Assembly (NCBI GenBank): GCA_947579665.1
Contig: OX388341.1
Location: 7,802,752 to 7,866,751 of the forward strand
Source: Sympetrum striolatum
Lineage: Eukaryota > Arthropoda > Insecta > Odonata > Libellulidae
Direction: 5' to 3'
DNA: 64,000 nucleotides
The notes beneath the pieces were generated by a model. It worked only from the letters and a program-made list of their open reading frames with translations. It had not been told where the DNA came from and did no database searches. Positions within the stretch are counted from its first letter, which is position 1. Every line of letters begins with the position of its first letter. This document shows positions 20,119 to 28,162 of this stretch, one piece after another. The position numbers and the translations under genes are program-made.

Positions 20119-20453
20119 GCTTTATCAATTTCAGCGTTTTTTTGTTTCAGTTCCTCCAGCGCTTTTTTTAGCGTATTGGTTCTTCTCCTTGATTCTAACT
20201 CGGGGGTAATGTGCCCTCGATCCAATGATCTATCAGAATTTAATATGGGAATTTGCAGCGGTGCTTTTATATTGGAAAGTGTGCCCAGGTATTTATCTAA
20301 GACACGTCTGTACATGTGCAACTTCTCGATGTCCTTCAAGTTCCGTTTACTCAAAATTGCTTTCATTTCCTCATCTAACGCTCTCAGCCTCCCTTTCATT
20401 TGTCCTTGCTCGAAATTCTCGGGGCTAACAATCAACATTTCCCGCAAACTCAT
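19902..20453 (-). CDS. Coiled-coil Polinton protein, 183 aa
   Basis: This belongs to a family I associate with Polintons: an N-terminal 'MSLREMLIVSPENF' style segment, then LRALDEEMKAILSKRNL and a KLHMYRRVLDKYLG helix (about residues 23-57). A helical stretch predicted as coiled coil follows (about 88-115), then two 22-residue repeats DPMEKLLPSPQ.KLE.V.TTPS and a terminal KRKR cluster. Its ATG overlaps the stop of the preceding small gene as ATGA (20450-20453). The 3' 217 bp overlap the integrase frame, which is at -1. A run of eight A on the minus strand (19996-19989), read as CAA AAA AAA, forms a slippery site. It may be a separate protein, or the N-terminal part of a frameshifted integrase product, or both. 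Confidence 0.75.
   Translation of the reverse strand: MSLREMLIVSPENFEQGQMKGRLRALDEEMKAILSKRNLKDIEKLHMYRRVLDKYLGTLSNIKAPLQIPILNSDRSLDRGHITPELESRRRTNTLKKALEELKQKNAEIDKAWERILERLDPMEKLLPSPQIKLEKVTTTPSDPMEKLLPSPQKKLEEVATTPSIPRRSKRKRVEKVQWTPLR
19963..20094 (-). repeat. Two 66-bp tandem repeats read in two frames
   Basis: Units 19963-20028 and 20029-20094 are nearly identical. They encode repeats in both the coiled-coil frame and the overlapping integrase frame. Only the copy at 19963-20028 has the uninterrupted A8 run (minus strand) that makes a slippery heptamer. Confidence 0.9.
19989..19995 (-). promoter_or_regulatory. Candidate -1 ribosomal frameshift site (A AAA AAA)
   Basis: On the minus strand the coiled-coil frame reads CAA AAA AAA CTC, giving the X XXY YYZ heptamer A AAA AAA. 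The integrase frame is exactly -1 relative to it and opens before this point. The recognisable integrase homology lacks a nearby ATG. No downstream pseudoknot was computed. Confidence 0.4.
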
Positions 20454-20779
20454 TTTCCTAAAATACTACCGAGAACACCGCTCAGAATCGAACCAAGAAG
20501 CATTGGGAGGAAACCCCCCTTTTGTACGAGCAGTGTACGTTTCTTCTTAATACTAACTCCTTGAGAGGCCAAAGCTCTCAAGCAATTACGATGTTTGGCG
20601 AGTTTACGTTTCAAACTCGGATTTATTATATGATTACCATTGAGTGCGTTCAAGCAACACTCACTGATAGCCTTAATTAACTCATCATCTGAGCACTTGA
20701 TGATGGCGGATCGTAACTTAGGCTTGGCGTTTTTTAAGGCATGAAGCAAATGCTTATTACTCTTCAATCGTTTCATCAT
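20450..20779 (-). CDS. Small basic Polinton protein with C-terminal hydrophobic tail, 109 aa
   Basis: A conserved small protein of insect Polintons. It has a Lys-rich N-terminus with AKPKLRSAIIK (residues 18-28), a cysteine pair in SECCLNALNGNHI (about 40-52), a KKKRTLLVQKGGFLP segment (about 77-91), and a Gly/Leu-rich hydrophobic end (LLGSILSGVLGSILG, 93-107). It starts inside the end of the ATPase gene (23-nt overlap) and ends in an ATGA overlap with the coiled-coil gene. QKGG|F resembles adenain cleavage patterns that allow Gln at P4. The amphipathic or hydrophobic tail suggests a virion or membrane-interacting role, but the function is unknown to me. Confidence 0.8.
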   Translation of the reverse strand: MMKRLKSNKHLLHALKNAKPKLRSAIIKCSDDELIKAISECCLNALNGNHIINPSLKRKLAKHRNCLRALASQGVSIKKKRTLLVQKGGFLPMLLGSILSGVLGSILGK

Positions 20780-21398
20780 CTGTGTTCATAAATATCCTAG
20801 TGGCCCCGTCTTCGGGGAAAATGTTTGTTCGGAAACGAAATCTATCGTCCGTATCCTGTACAAGGTCTAATACCAAATAGCCATATGGCTCTTTTGTCGA
20901 TTCCTTATATACTCTCCTTAACTCTCGCGGATTTTCCGGATACACTTGTCGAGCTAATTGATCAAACTGCAGTTGATCTCTAGGATTTTTAAAAAACACA
21001 ATGTACTTTGCATTCAGGGATATGCTTCTTGAATGGGGGGAATGATAAAAAAAATTTTGCGTGAGCAAAAAAACAGATATATTAAAATGATGACTTCCTC
21101 TGGTAAAGAGTTTGCATACTTCTTTGCTATAACCTCCCTCGCTCATTAAATCGTCTATTATATAGATATACGATTTACCATTAGAATATTCGAACGACGG
21201 TATTTCGTGTTGAAACCGAACGCGCGTTGAATGTAGGTTAGGTTCGCTTCCCGGACTACAACACCAAATAATCTCATCTATCTCCTGATCTACCATATGA
21301 TCTAGATTTTCCAAGAACCTAGTGACGAATGTGGTCTTCCCTGATGAGCTTGGTCCAGAAACTAGACAAGAAAACGGATGGTGCCAGACCAAAGTCAT
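20757..21398 (-). CDS. FtsK/HerA-type genome packaging ATPase, 213 aa
   Basis: Motor that would pump DNA into the preformed capsid. Counting from the first ATG (21398): Walker A GPSSSGKT at 15-22, Walker B YIYIIDDL at about 77-84, and the sensor-like LLTQN at about 111-115. An FKNPRDQLQFDQLARQVYP region typical of the Polinton/adenovirus-like packaging ATPases follows. The open frame extends three codons further to a GTG, which I do not use. The stop of the polymerase gene lies 46 nt upstream. Length and motif spacing are normal for the family, so the enzyme looks functional. Confidence 0.93.
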   Translation of the reverse strand: MTLVWHHPFSCLVSGPSSSGKTTFVTRFLENLDHMVDQEIDEIIWCCSPGSEPNLHSTRVRFQHEIPSFEYSNGKSYIYIIDDLMSEGGYSKEVCKLFTRGSHHFNISVFLLTQNFFYHSPHSRSISLNAKYIVFFKNPRDQLQFDQLARQVYPENPRELRRVYKESTKEPYGYLVLDLVQDTDDRFRFRTNIFPEDGATRIFMNTDDETIEE

Positions 21399-21444
21399 GG
21401 CCAACACTGAGCCTATTCAGCCTCAATAGCGATATTAATAATGT

Positions 21445-24400
21445 TTAAGTTTCGTCATCTGATGGGAATGCTTCGCTATGTGTCCGTTTTCGTGGAATTT
21501 TGTAATGGCCCCAAGCGAATGTATCTACACCATTTTCACAAATATACCTCTTATCGTCGCTCGCATTTAGCGTTAATTTATTCATTTCCAACGTATACAG
21601 TTTATGCTTTTTACTACGAATTACTGTCATTTTTCGATATTCTGTAGAACTATTCCTCAAACAGCGGATGTAGTCATCGAAATGAAGTGCTTTATTAATC
21701 ACAGTTTTAGTAATTCCTTTGGCCTTCTTTTTCTCTTTTCCCCCCTCCAATTTATACGAATACAATTTACTTCGCAATCCTATAAAATGCGTCATCAATT
21801 TTCCATCTAATTCATCCTTAAACTTACCAATAACTTTTTTGTTTTTAATCGAGTAGCATTTGTGTTCTTGGGGGTAATTTGAAGTGTCAAACGTGTCAAG
21901 ATTTTGTAACATATCATCGTATATGTCTTCGGTTTTAATGCAATAAATAAAGCTATCTGTATCAGTATACGCCAAAGATATTTTTTCTCCATATTTCAGT
22001 AACATCGTCTTGTAATGGAAATTATACATTAAAGTCTTACTTAAATCGAGAACACAAAAACCAATGTATATCGGTTTGTTCATTTTGATGATTGATTTTC
22101 TTAGATGTACAGCTACCAAGGACTCGCTAAAAATTGTTCTATCCAAAAATGTGGACTTGCTGATTAATTTTTCTAGTCTTCTTTCTCCTGTGACTAATTC
22201 TAAATTCATTCGTTTTCTCACATTCTCCATCGTCTTGCCGAAAACCGCGTTATTCATTAATTTGTAAAAATCCTTTTCAAACTCGTTGTTAGCACATTTT
22301 CTTCGATCCGTATTTGAATCTATGTATTTTTTTAACCATGGTGATTGACTAAATTCAATTACTCTATGTATTTTTTTGAGTGTTAGACCAAGAGAAATAG
22401 CTTGCTTTAAGTTTACATAGTGAATTACGTATTTTTCTTTGTTTTCGAGAGTCGTTAACAATTTATTATGCTTACCACCAGGAGGTTTTTTGTTTTCTGG
22501 GCAAAGAGGTAAATCTGAATGCATGTCATGCAGAGATTTTGGATATTCTAAATCCACTTGAAGAATGTAACCCTTTTCACTATCATCAGCAATATTTGTT
22601 ATTTCTAATTGATCAATTTCAGCGCTGTCTAGCCATCTAAAGTTAGAGTAGGGAATCGGTCTAGATAAAGCCCATCCATATAAGTTATTAGCATCAAAAT
22701 AAGTAATATAAGTGGAATCCATCTCAGGGTTATAGTTTTCCATATATTTGTTATTAGCCTCAACATAACGCTTACAGCACTGGCTGATTCCACCACGAAT
22801 ACCATTCTCTAGCATGAGAATCATATCGTAATCTGTCAATAATTCCAGCTCGATTTCTGTGTACTTTAGCATTGCATCGAAAGTTAAACCTGGTGTAGTA
22901 AAATACCAAGCAGGATCGAGTTTGTAAGCATCGAGACAGACATCACGAAAATTCTCAAAAACATCTGCAAGAAGCGTCACATCAGTTTTTAAATACACAT
23001 CGCTATAGTCCCCAAGTGTCCTACAATCAAAAGATTCCCACACATTTTTCGCGTGTTCGTAGTCTTCCTCAGACACACCCTCGTCCGTTAATCGGTTGTA
23101 AAAGTTTTTCCTCTCCGGAAGTGATGTTTCCTCTAGTTTTTCGATTGAGTTTGTATAATCATAAGGGTAGACTCCCTTGCGTGCGACTAGGTTCGTTTTC
23201 TCGCCGAATATTTCATTTGTATATTTAAATTTCTTTAAATTTGTGACCAGTGAAGCTAATGAAGCGGGCATGAAACGATATGTATCAACAAATCTAATGG
23301 TAAAATGATCGTCGATCGACTTTGCGAATGAAATATACTTTTCTTCAGTATTCGGTATGACAAATATATTTCTTTCGTCGTAGGTTAATTCGCGAACTAT
23401 AAAATGACCATCATATGAGGAAAGATTATGAATAAACACGGGAAGAAAATTTGGCATTTTGTATTGTACATTGCAAAACGAGTGTGCGGGTCCTCGATAT
23501 TTACCTGTCAAGTGATCGTGATCTTTAACTCGGTCCGCATTTAATTCCTTCCCGCAAATGTGGCAATTAGCAGCGTTTTTAAAATCTGTCTCTTCTTCTG
23601 AGGTTAGCGGCTTCATGGGAACAACGTTTTTGTACAATTTAAATGTCCTCTCCGCTTCATCTTTCATTCTCTGAATAAAAACACGAGCGGCATTAGGCCC
23701 CCGATACAATTGCGGTTTTTGACATCCTTCGGGCGTTAATAGAATATAACAAAAGCTGAATGGTTCATGTTTTTGTATGGCGTGCGTGTAGGATGCGTGG
23801 GACGATGGACGGCAGGTGCTAATATTTTGAAGAAGGCATTCAAAATCTGCATATATTACATAGGGGACTGGAAAAGAGCGATTAAGATTGGTAAATTTCA
23901 AAATTTTATTAGTCTCTTCTGGGAGCATGATTCTACTCGGTTCGCCAGTCCCCCTGCACAGTTCCTTGTGTTTTTCCAACCTTGTTTCATCTACGTAATG
24001 GGTAAAACATCGTTTGCAAATATGAAGATGGTGACCATACCTCGTAAACTGCGATGATGTAAGTCTGCTAAAGTTTTTTATCCAACAGAAATGCGAAGTT
24101 TTGTCATTTGTTATATATAATAAATCTCGGTGATCAGGTAACTCGATGTCTACAATTTTAATTGGATAAACGTTGCTTTTCTCATCTAACCCAAAGACAT
24201 TTATCGAAATATTGTTTGCTCGCTCGAATATTGGTATGTCTTTTAAAGCGACGGGGTATTCTATGCAAACCCATAGATAACCGTTGTCACATGATGGTGT
24301 ATAGTACTTTGAAACTCTTTGTGGGTTCCTGCCAATATTTTTTGCCCATATAGAATATTTAAAACAATATTTATCGTTGTTTTTAATATTTACTACTGCC

Positions 24401-25119
24401 TTTCTGTTTTTAATTTTACTTGGTAGCTCAATGTATGTCGAACCTCTTAGAGGGGTATACTTGTTAATTCGTAATTCCAATCCAAAGATCTCTGACAAAG
24501 CCCAACCGGACCCTTTCGCCTGAAATTCAGATTTCTCTTTCAAAAGTTTGGAAAAAGTTTCATCAATGATTTCATTAACTTGATCGGCAAGTACTACTCG
24601 TCTGTTGCTTGTCTTAAATGAAGTCTCCAACTCTTCATCCTCACCCTTTCGGAATTTGCATATTAATACTACGTTAAATTTAATTGTATTATGAGCAATG
24701 ACCTGCTCCTTTACTTTATCTACCAATTGATTGCGAATATTATTTAAAAATGAAATAAAGTCTTCTTTCGTTTCATTGTCGGACGTAATCCAAAATGTTT
24801 TTAGTCTAGATTTTACTGCAGATTCTACTTCAACAAATCCTCGACCTCTTTGGGAAATAATGTGACTTCTGTGCAAATTTGTATTTTCGTGGATAATAGG
24901 ATCAACTAAACTATAATAAATTTCGCAATATGAGCAGAAACGTCTTTTTTTTAATTTATCAAGTGCATCTATGATTTTTTCATAACAATTTAAATCATCT
25001 ATGGTATCCTCGTTGAATACTATACGCTCATGAATATTATGTAGCGCTGTTTCTAACTCATGCTCGGAGTTATATATCCCAGCTTTAAAATTATTCAAAA
25101 TTTCCGAAACAGAAGTCAT
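21445..25119 (-). CDS. Protein-primed family B DNA polymerase, 1224 aa
   Basis: It replicates the element from its ends. Proofreading exonuclease motifs: YADFE (D425/E427), HNLSSYD (N565/D570) and YLKTD (Y709/D713). Polymerase motifs: A, FDANNLYGWAL (D809); B, FYKLMNNAVFGKTMENVRKR (951-970); C, YTDTDS (D1053, D1055); then RSKLYSYK (1116-1123). Between the first two exonuclease motifs lies an HNH/endonuclease-VII-like zinc module, CHIC at 519-522 with DHDH at 533-536 and a Cys at 549. Two upstream Cys/His clusters are also seen: C62, C65 with H77, H83, H86, and a C2HC finger at 368-388. All catalytic residues are present and no stop interrupts 3.7 kb. It is the first gene of the long minus-strand array, and a TATA box and Inr lie upstream (25345-25379). 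Confidence 0.96.
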   Translation of the reverse strand: MTSVSEILNNFKAGIYNSEHELETALHNIHERIVFNEDTIDDLNCYEKIIDALDKLKKRRFCSYCEIYYSLVDPIIHENTNLHRSHIISQRGRGFVEVESAVKSRLKTFWITSDNETKEDFISFLNNIRNQLVDKVKEQVIAHNTIKFNVVLICKFRKGEDEELETSFKTSNRRVVLADQVNEIIDETFSKLLKEKSEFQAKGSGWALSEIFGLELRINKYTPLRGSTYIELPSKIKNRKAVVNIKNNDKYCFKYSIWAKNIGRNPQRVSKYYTPSCDNGYLWVCIEYPVALKDIPIFERANNISINVFGLDEKSNVYPIKIVDIELPDHRDLLYITNDKTSHFCWIKNFSRLTSSQFTRYGHHLHICKRCFTHYVDETRLEKHKELCRGTGEPSRIMLPEETNKILKFTNLNRSFPVPYVIYADFECLLQNISTCRPSSHASYTHAIQKHEPFSFCYILLTPEGCQKPQLYRGPNAARVFIQRMKDEAERTFKLYKNVVPMKPLTSEEETDFKNAANCHICGKELNADRVKDHDHLTGKYRGPAHSFCNVQYKMPNFLPVFIHNLSSYDGHFIVRELTYDERNIFVIPNTEEKYISFAKSIDDHFTIRFVDTYRFMPASLASLVTNLKKFKYTNEIFGEKTNLVARKGVYPYDYTNSIEKLEETSLPERKNFYNRLTDEGVSEEDYEHAKNVWESFDCRTLGDYSDVYLKTDVTLLADVFENFRDVCLDAYKLDPAWYFTTPGLTFDAMLKYTEIELELLTDYDMILMLENGIRGGISQCCKRYVEANNKYMENYNPEMDSTYITYFDANNLYGWALSRPIPYSNFRWLDSAEIDQLEITNIADDSEKGYILQVDLEYPKSLHDMHSDLPLCPENKKPPGGKHNKLLTTLENKEKYVIHYVNLKQAISLGLTLKKIHRVIEFSQSPWLKKYIDSNTDRRKCANNEFEKDFYKLMNNAVFGKTMENVRKRMNLELVTGERRLEKLISKSTFLDRTIFSESLVAVHLRKSIIKMNKPIYIGFCVLDLSKTLMYNFHYKTMLLKYGEKISLAYTDTDSFIYCIKTEDIYDDMLQNLDTFDTSNYPQEHKCYSIKNKKVIGKFKDELDGKLMTHFIGLRSKLYSYKLEGGKEKKKAKGITKTVINKALHFDDYIRCLRNSSTEYRKMTVIRSKKHKLYTLEMNKLTLNASDDKRYICENGVDTFAWGHYKIPRKRTHSEAFPSDDET

Positions 25120-25268
25120 AATGAATGGGTGTGAGGATAGGAATGGGAAAATAAAATTGGAAATGATTACTCTGTGGTAAGAAAGAAAAAGATAATTAAT
25201 TACTATTTCAAATACTGCGCTTTCTTACATTCCAACCTAAATATTAATGTTTAGTAAGAAGTTTGAGT
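25120..25268 (-). promoter_or_regulatory. Polymerase 5' leader with candidate intron acceptor sites
   Basis: On the minus strand a donor GTAAGT lies just upstream (25274-25269). Candidate acceptors are ATATTTAG (AG at 25237-25236) and AAGCGCAG (AG at 25216-25215). Either would give a short spliced untranslated leader ahead of the ATG at 25119. Not provable without transcript data. Confidence 0.35.
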
Positions 25269-25344
25269 ACTTACGAAAATGAGAGATGCTTGCTGCTGTA
25301 ATTTGCTTGCACAGGAATATATTTCTAGGAAGACGTAAACGCAG

Positions 25345-25379
25345 TCTGAAGTTCTAACCAGATTTCTTCTCTTTTTATA
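25345..25379 (-). promoter_or_regulatory. Core promoter for the minus-strand array
   Basis: TATAAAAAG on the minus strand (25379-25371) is followed about 31 nt downstream by TTCAGACTG (around 25349-25341), a good match to the arthropod initiator TCAGT-type element. It points toward the polymerase gene. Confidence 0.5.
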
Positions 25380-25439
25380 CATAATCCCGTTGCGAGCTGC
25401 TGCAGTGGATCGAGATTCTTTCGTCTGAATGAGAAACTT

Positions 25440-25690
25440 GGCGGCCCTGGACGTGTTTCAACGACATAACTTTCATCGTTTTTTTCTCGCCTCTAGAAGC
25501 AGGAATAACAGCATATGCCATCTAGCGGGCAGCGTAGTAAGTACTAGCGCCGTGGCGAGGCGCGGAACATACACTGAATGCTTAATTCAATGTCGCGATC
25601 TTTACTACGAGCTCTGCTAAGAGTAACGGTATTAAATGCGATGGACGGCGGCCTTGGACGTGTTACGACCTGCCTCTGCCACAGAATAAT
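25440..25690. repeat. Internal degenerate copy of the inner inverted-repeat region plus short direct repeats
   Basis: GCATATGCCATCTAGCGGGCAGCG (from 25511) and the following CGCCGTGGCGAGGCGCG resemble the inner edge of the right inverted repeat. CACTGAATGCTTAATTCAATGTCGCGATCTTTACTACGA then matches the sequence just inside that repeat (27207-27245). The order is permuted relative to the true end. GGCGGCCYTGGACGTGTT occurs twice (25440 and 25646) around it. Confidence 0.7.
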
Positions 25691-25858
25691 CTGCTCTCAT
25701 CGAAGGAGTTCCTCAATAATGCAATAGCAGCGGGTTTTTCCCATTACCTAGCCACTTTTCTGCGCTGCCTAGTAGGGAGTTGCCTAGCAACATAAACGAG
25801 CGGTCATTCTCTGTGCACGTGTATATTCTTCTGTTCTTAATTTTTTCACTGAAAAGCA
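25691..25858. other. Noncoding intergenic region of the Polinton
   Basis: No open frame of note between the polymerase promoter and the plus-strand promoter at 25860. Both genes diverge from here, so it is likely a shared control region and a candidate site for early regulation. Confidence 0.4.
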
Positions 25859-25859
25859 C

Positions 25860-25900
25860 TATATATACTCGGCATTTTCTAGCAGAATTATAGTCATCCG
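25860..25900 (+). promoter_or_regulatory. Core promoter of the 93-aa gene
   Basis: TATATATA (25860-25867) is followed by TAGTCATCC (25891-25899), initiator-like, about 34 nt from the TATA start. It leads into a candidate untranslated exon ending at a consensus donor. Confidence 0.5.
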
Positions 25901-25982
25901 TAGCCTACTGAGGGGATAGACAACGCATCTAACAAAATCGTACAGCAAATAAAGCCTCCAGCCGCTGCTGAAAAACTTAAAA

Positions 25983-26271
25983 GTAAGTATATTAGCACAA
26001 CTAAAACTAATTTTAAAGATAGATTTTGGCTGATTTTTTTCTAATTCTTTTTTTAAATTTTTGGTTGTAGAATGTACATCGCTATTAAAAAACTACACCA
26101 ATTTGCAACAAACAAAGTAGAAGTAATTTTCATAATCTATCTTTATACTTTCAAATGTAATTAACCATTTCCTTATTTGGCCCCATAGAAACTGATATGC
26201 CAGATTATTTATGTTTTAAAAACTTTGTTATGAACAATATTGTAAGTAATCGTTTATCTCATTTTTTATAG
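25983..26271 (+). other. Candidate intron in the 5' leader of the 93-aa gene
   Basis: Donor AAAA|GTAAGT at 25983-25988 and acceptor CATTTTTTATAG ending at 26271. The exon after it begins exactly with ATG (26272). The 289-bp length is normal for insects. Confidence 0.5.
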
Positions 26272-26553
26272 ATGGTTGACATCAAATCTGTTCTGCTAAG
26301 GAGACAGGAAGAAGCACAATTTTTAGAAAAAGGAAACCTAAAAGAAGGAGAAAAATACCTCATAAAAAAAATTGAAAATCAAAGGACGAGATTTGGAATG
26401 GGCACTCTAGCTGTCATCCAATATGAGGGGAAGGAGAGACGGATATTTCTTCCAACTTATTTAAACATGAGTGAAGAAGAAATAAAGAAATTTGATGATG
26501 AAAGAATTCAATTGCATCTAACATTAAAAAAAAATAAATTAATGATAGAATAA
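26272..26553 (+). CDS. Small Polinton protein, 93 aa
   Basis: A 93-residue protein with an N-terminal helix (VLLRRQEEAQFLEKG), then a compact beta-rich part: LKEGEKYLIKKIENQRTRFG, LAVIQYEGKERRIFLP, and a C-terminal EEEIKKFDDE helix and LHLTLKKNK strand. Similar short 'EGEKY.I.K......FG......FLP' proteins recur near insect mobile and viral elements in my experience. The strand pattern would suit an OB-like fold, possibly single-stranded-nucleic-acid binding, but this is speculation. It is the only plus-strand gene in the right half, with its own TATA/Inr, probable leader intron and an AATAAA right after the stop (26554-26559). Confidence 0.7.
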   Translation: MVDIKSVLLRRQEEAQFLEKGNLKEGEKYLIKKIENQRTRFGMGTLAVIQYEGKERRIFLPTYLNMSEEEIKKFDDERIQLHLTLKKNKLMIE

Positions 26554-26604
26554 AATAAAATAAATTTTTCCGACAAAGAAATGAGTTTTCTTTATTTAAT
26601 AACC

Positions 26605-27288
26605 TTAACAATTTAAACAGGTGCTCGTTGGCATAATATCAAATAATGCTCTCATGAGGCAACGTGAACACCAGTTCTGCTTACTTTGAATCTCAGATAT
26701 CATATCTTTAGGATATTTAACATTAATATGCATATTTATTTTATTCCAACCATCAGCCATTATGTTTGAATTCATTAATGCTGAAACACACGCACCACAG
26801 AAATTATATTTTCTCCATTTTAAATTATTGTATTTCACTAAATTTATGCACCAAAAATGTTGCCGCATGCATAATGGGAAAGTACACTCATTCGATGAAA
26901 CCATACAAATAAGAGCACAAAAAGTCCATGAGTCGATATTTGTAAAAGAAGTTCTGTATGCTTTTGAAATCAAGTTAGACCTCCAAAGATTTCCCCACAA
27001 ATTCGCCCAATCATTCCTATGAACGTCTAACGATTTCCCCCTAGAGCACTTTATCCAAAACAAAGTCTTCAAGTCTTCGAAAACAGTTTCTGGTAGATTT
27101 TCCCACAGAAAGACCCAATTGTTGCAATAAACGTCCAACGTTTTCTTCTTAGAACACTCTAACAAGGACTTTGGATTAAATACCGCCATAGCAATAGAGT
27201 ACATGCACTGAATGTTTACTTCAATGTCGCGATCTTTATTACGAATCTCAGTTTGTTCGGGAGAAGCAAGAGTAACGGCGTACGCCAT
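26605..27288 (-). CDS. Cysteine-rich Polinton protein with internal repeat, 227 aa
   Basis: I do not recognise this protein. The frame opens at an ATG inside the right inverted repeat (27288). An in-frame Met at residue 29 (27204), just outside the repeat, is an alternative start. Residues 45-65 and 81-101 are two copies of a C-S-x-x-K-x-L-D-V-x-x-N-x-W-x-x-L-W-x-N-L motif 36 residues apart. The C-terminal half has CxxxC, CxxC (CGAC, CSRC) and other cysteines suggestive of zinc binding. AATAAA on the minus strand (26596-26591) lies directly after the stop, facing the 93-aa gene. It could be a host-interaction protein, but nothing in the sequence proves it. Confidence 0.65.
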   Translation of the reverse strand: MAYAVTLASPEQTEIRNKDRDIEVNIQCMYSIAMAVFNPKSLLECSKKKTLDVYCNNWVFLWENLPETVFEDLKTLFWIKCSRGKSLDVHRNDWANLWGNLWRSNLISKAYRTSFTNIDSWTFCALICMVSSNECTFPLCMRQHFWCINLVKYNNLKWRKYNFCGACVSALMNSNIMADGWNKINMHINVKYPKDMISEIQSKQNWCSRCLMRALFDIMPTSTCLNC

Positions 27289-27611
27289 CTAGCGGGCAGC
27301 GCGGAAACTACCAGCACCGCGGCGTGGCGCGAATTCAAACACGGGCGAGCGCGATTCTTTTCGGCGCTCAAGTAGAAATACATAGACTAAATGCTATTAC
27401 AATCACAATATCCTTTTTTGGGGGGTATGGACCACTGGGAAGGGGGTTCATTAACGTCACAACCTTCCTAAGGCGTGTGCGACGAGCCACCCCATCTCTG
27501 GGGCCCCCAGGGTTCGACTTTTGATAGAGGTTTTTCTAAGCTAAGCTGTGCTAGAATCGGTAGCTGTGCCAGAATCGGTAGCTGTGCCAAAATCGGTAAA
27601 ATCCTACTACT
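27270..27611 (-). repeat. Right terminal inverted repeat of the Polinton
   Basis: Reverse complement of 12571-12912, ending AATCCTACTACT. Its inner 19 bp include the start codon of the Cys-rich gene. Three 18-bp subterminal repeats lie at 27544-27597. Confidence 0.95.
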
Positions 27612-27617
27612 CTCCTT
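27612..27617. repeat. Right 6-bp target site duplication (CTCCTT)
   Basis: Exact match to 12565-12570, adjoining the terminal CCTACTACT. Confidence 0.95.
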
Positions 27618-28139
27618 TTCGTAAATTCAACAATCTCGTTGGTTAGATTGCTTGTTTACTATGACCTAATTTTACTAAATATTAGTAAATTTAACCTTAA
27701 TTCTCGTAATTAACAATCAAAAACGATATTATATGACCAAAATAAGAATCTATTATAATTTCCTTTCGTTTGGTTTTTGTCTCCAAATTGTAAGATCATT
27801 ATTTCGAATTTAATTTTAAAAATGGAATAAACCCTGCAAACGGTAAAAGCAAACTTTACCTGAAAATGTTTAGGATAATATTTGCCCTGACCTAGCGTCG
27901 AACCGAGGATAATCTTCGAAGATGTAATCATGGTTTTCGACGAACACTCACCAGCGATCGTTTGAATTTCAACTCTCTAATTCAGGGACTCCTTTCCCTC
28001 CCATCAAAACTGCAAAGTATAAATTCTGTCATTTCTGTCTTACCAATTGCCTGAAGATGACTGTAATGGTCGAAACCGATCGCTTTGATTAAATATTTTG
28101 GAAAATACGAAGAAATTTTTAAATTTGTTTAATTTATCA
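27618..28139. repeat. Right half of the interrupted dispersed repeat, plus a Penelope-like 3' motif
   Basis: 'ATATTTGCCCTGACCTAGCGTCGAACC.AGGATA' (27878-27912) matches 45441-45474 almost exactly, confirming that the Polinton split a repeat related to 44400-45560. At 28050-28110 a CTGAAGATGAC...GTCGAAACCG motif marks the end of another retroelement. Confidence 0.65.
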
Positions 28140-28144
28140 GAAAT

Positions 28145-28162
28145 AATAATAATAATAATAAA
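28145..28162. repeat. (AAT)n microsatellite, LINE tail
   Basis: AATAATAATAATAATAATAA at the outer edge of the minus-strand LINE, consistent with its 3' tail. Confidence 0.85.

Larger units (their letters stand above)
12571..27611. mobile_element. Complete Polinton/Maverick (adintovirus-type) element
   Basis: The 15,041-bp element is bounded by 342-bp inverted repeats starting 5'-AG and by CTCCTT duplications. It contains all hallmark genes: protein-primed PolB, integrase, packaging ATPase, adenain-like protease, major capsid and penton, all without stops or frameshifts, plus nine accessory ORFs. Three genes point away from or toward the ends (12975+, 26272+, 26605-) and the rest form a dense minus-strand array. 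The near-identity of the inverted repeats and the intact frames suggest recent insertion, although gene conversion between ends could also keep them alike. The known family includes both transposon-like and virion-forming members. Particle formation is inferred from gene content only. Confidence 0.96.
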
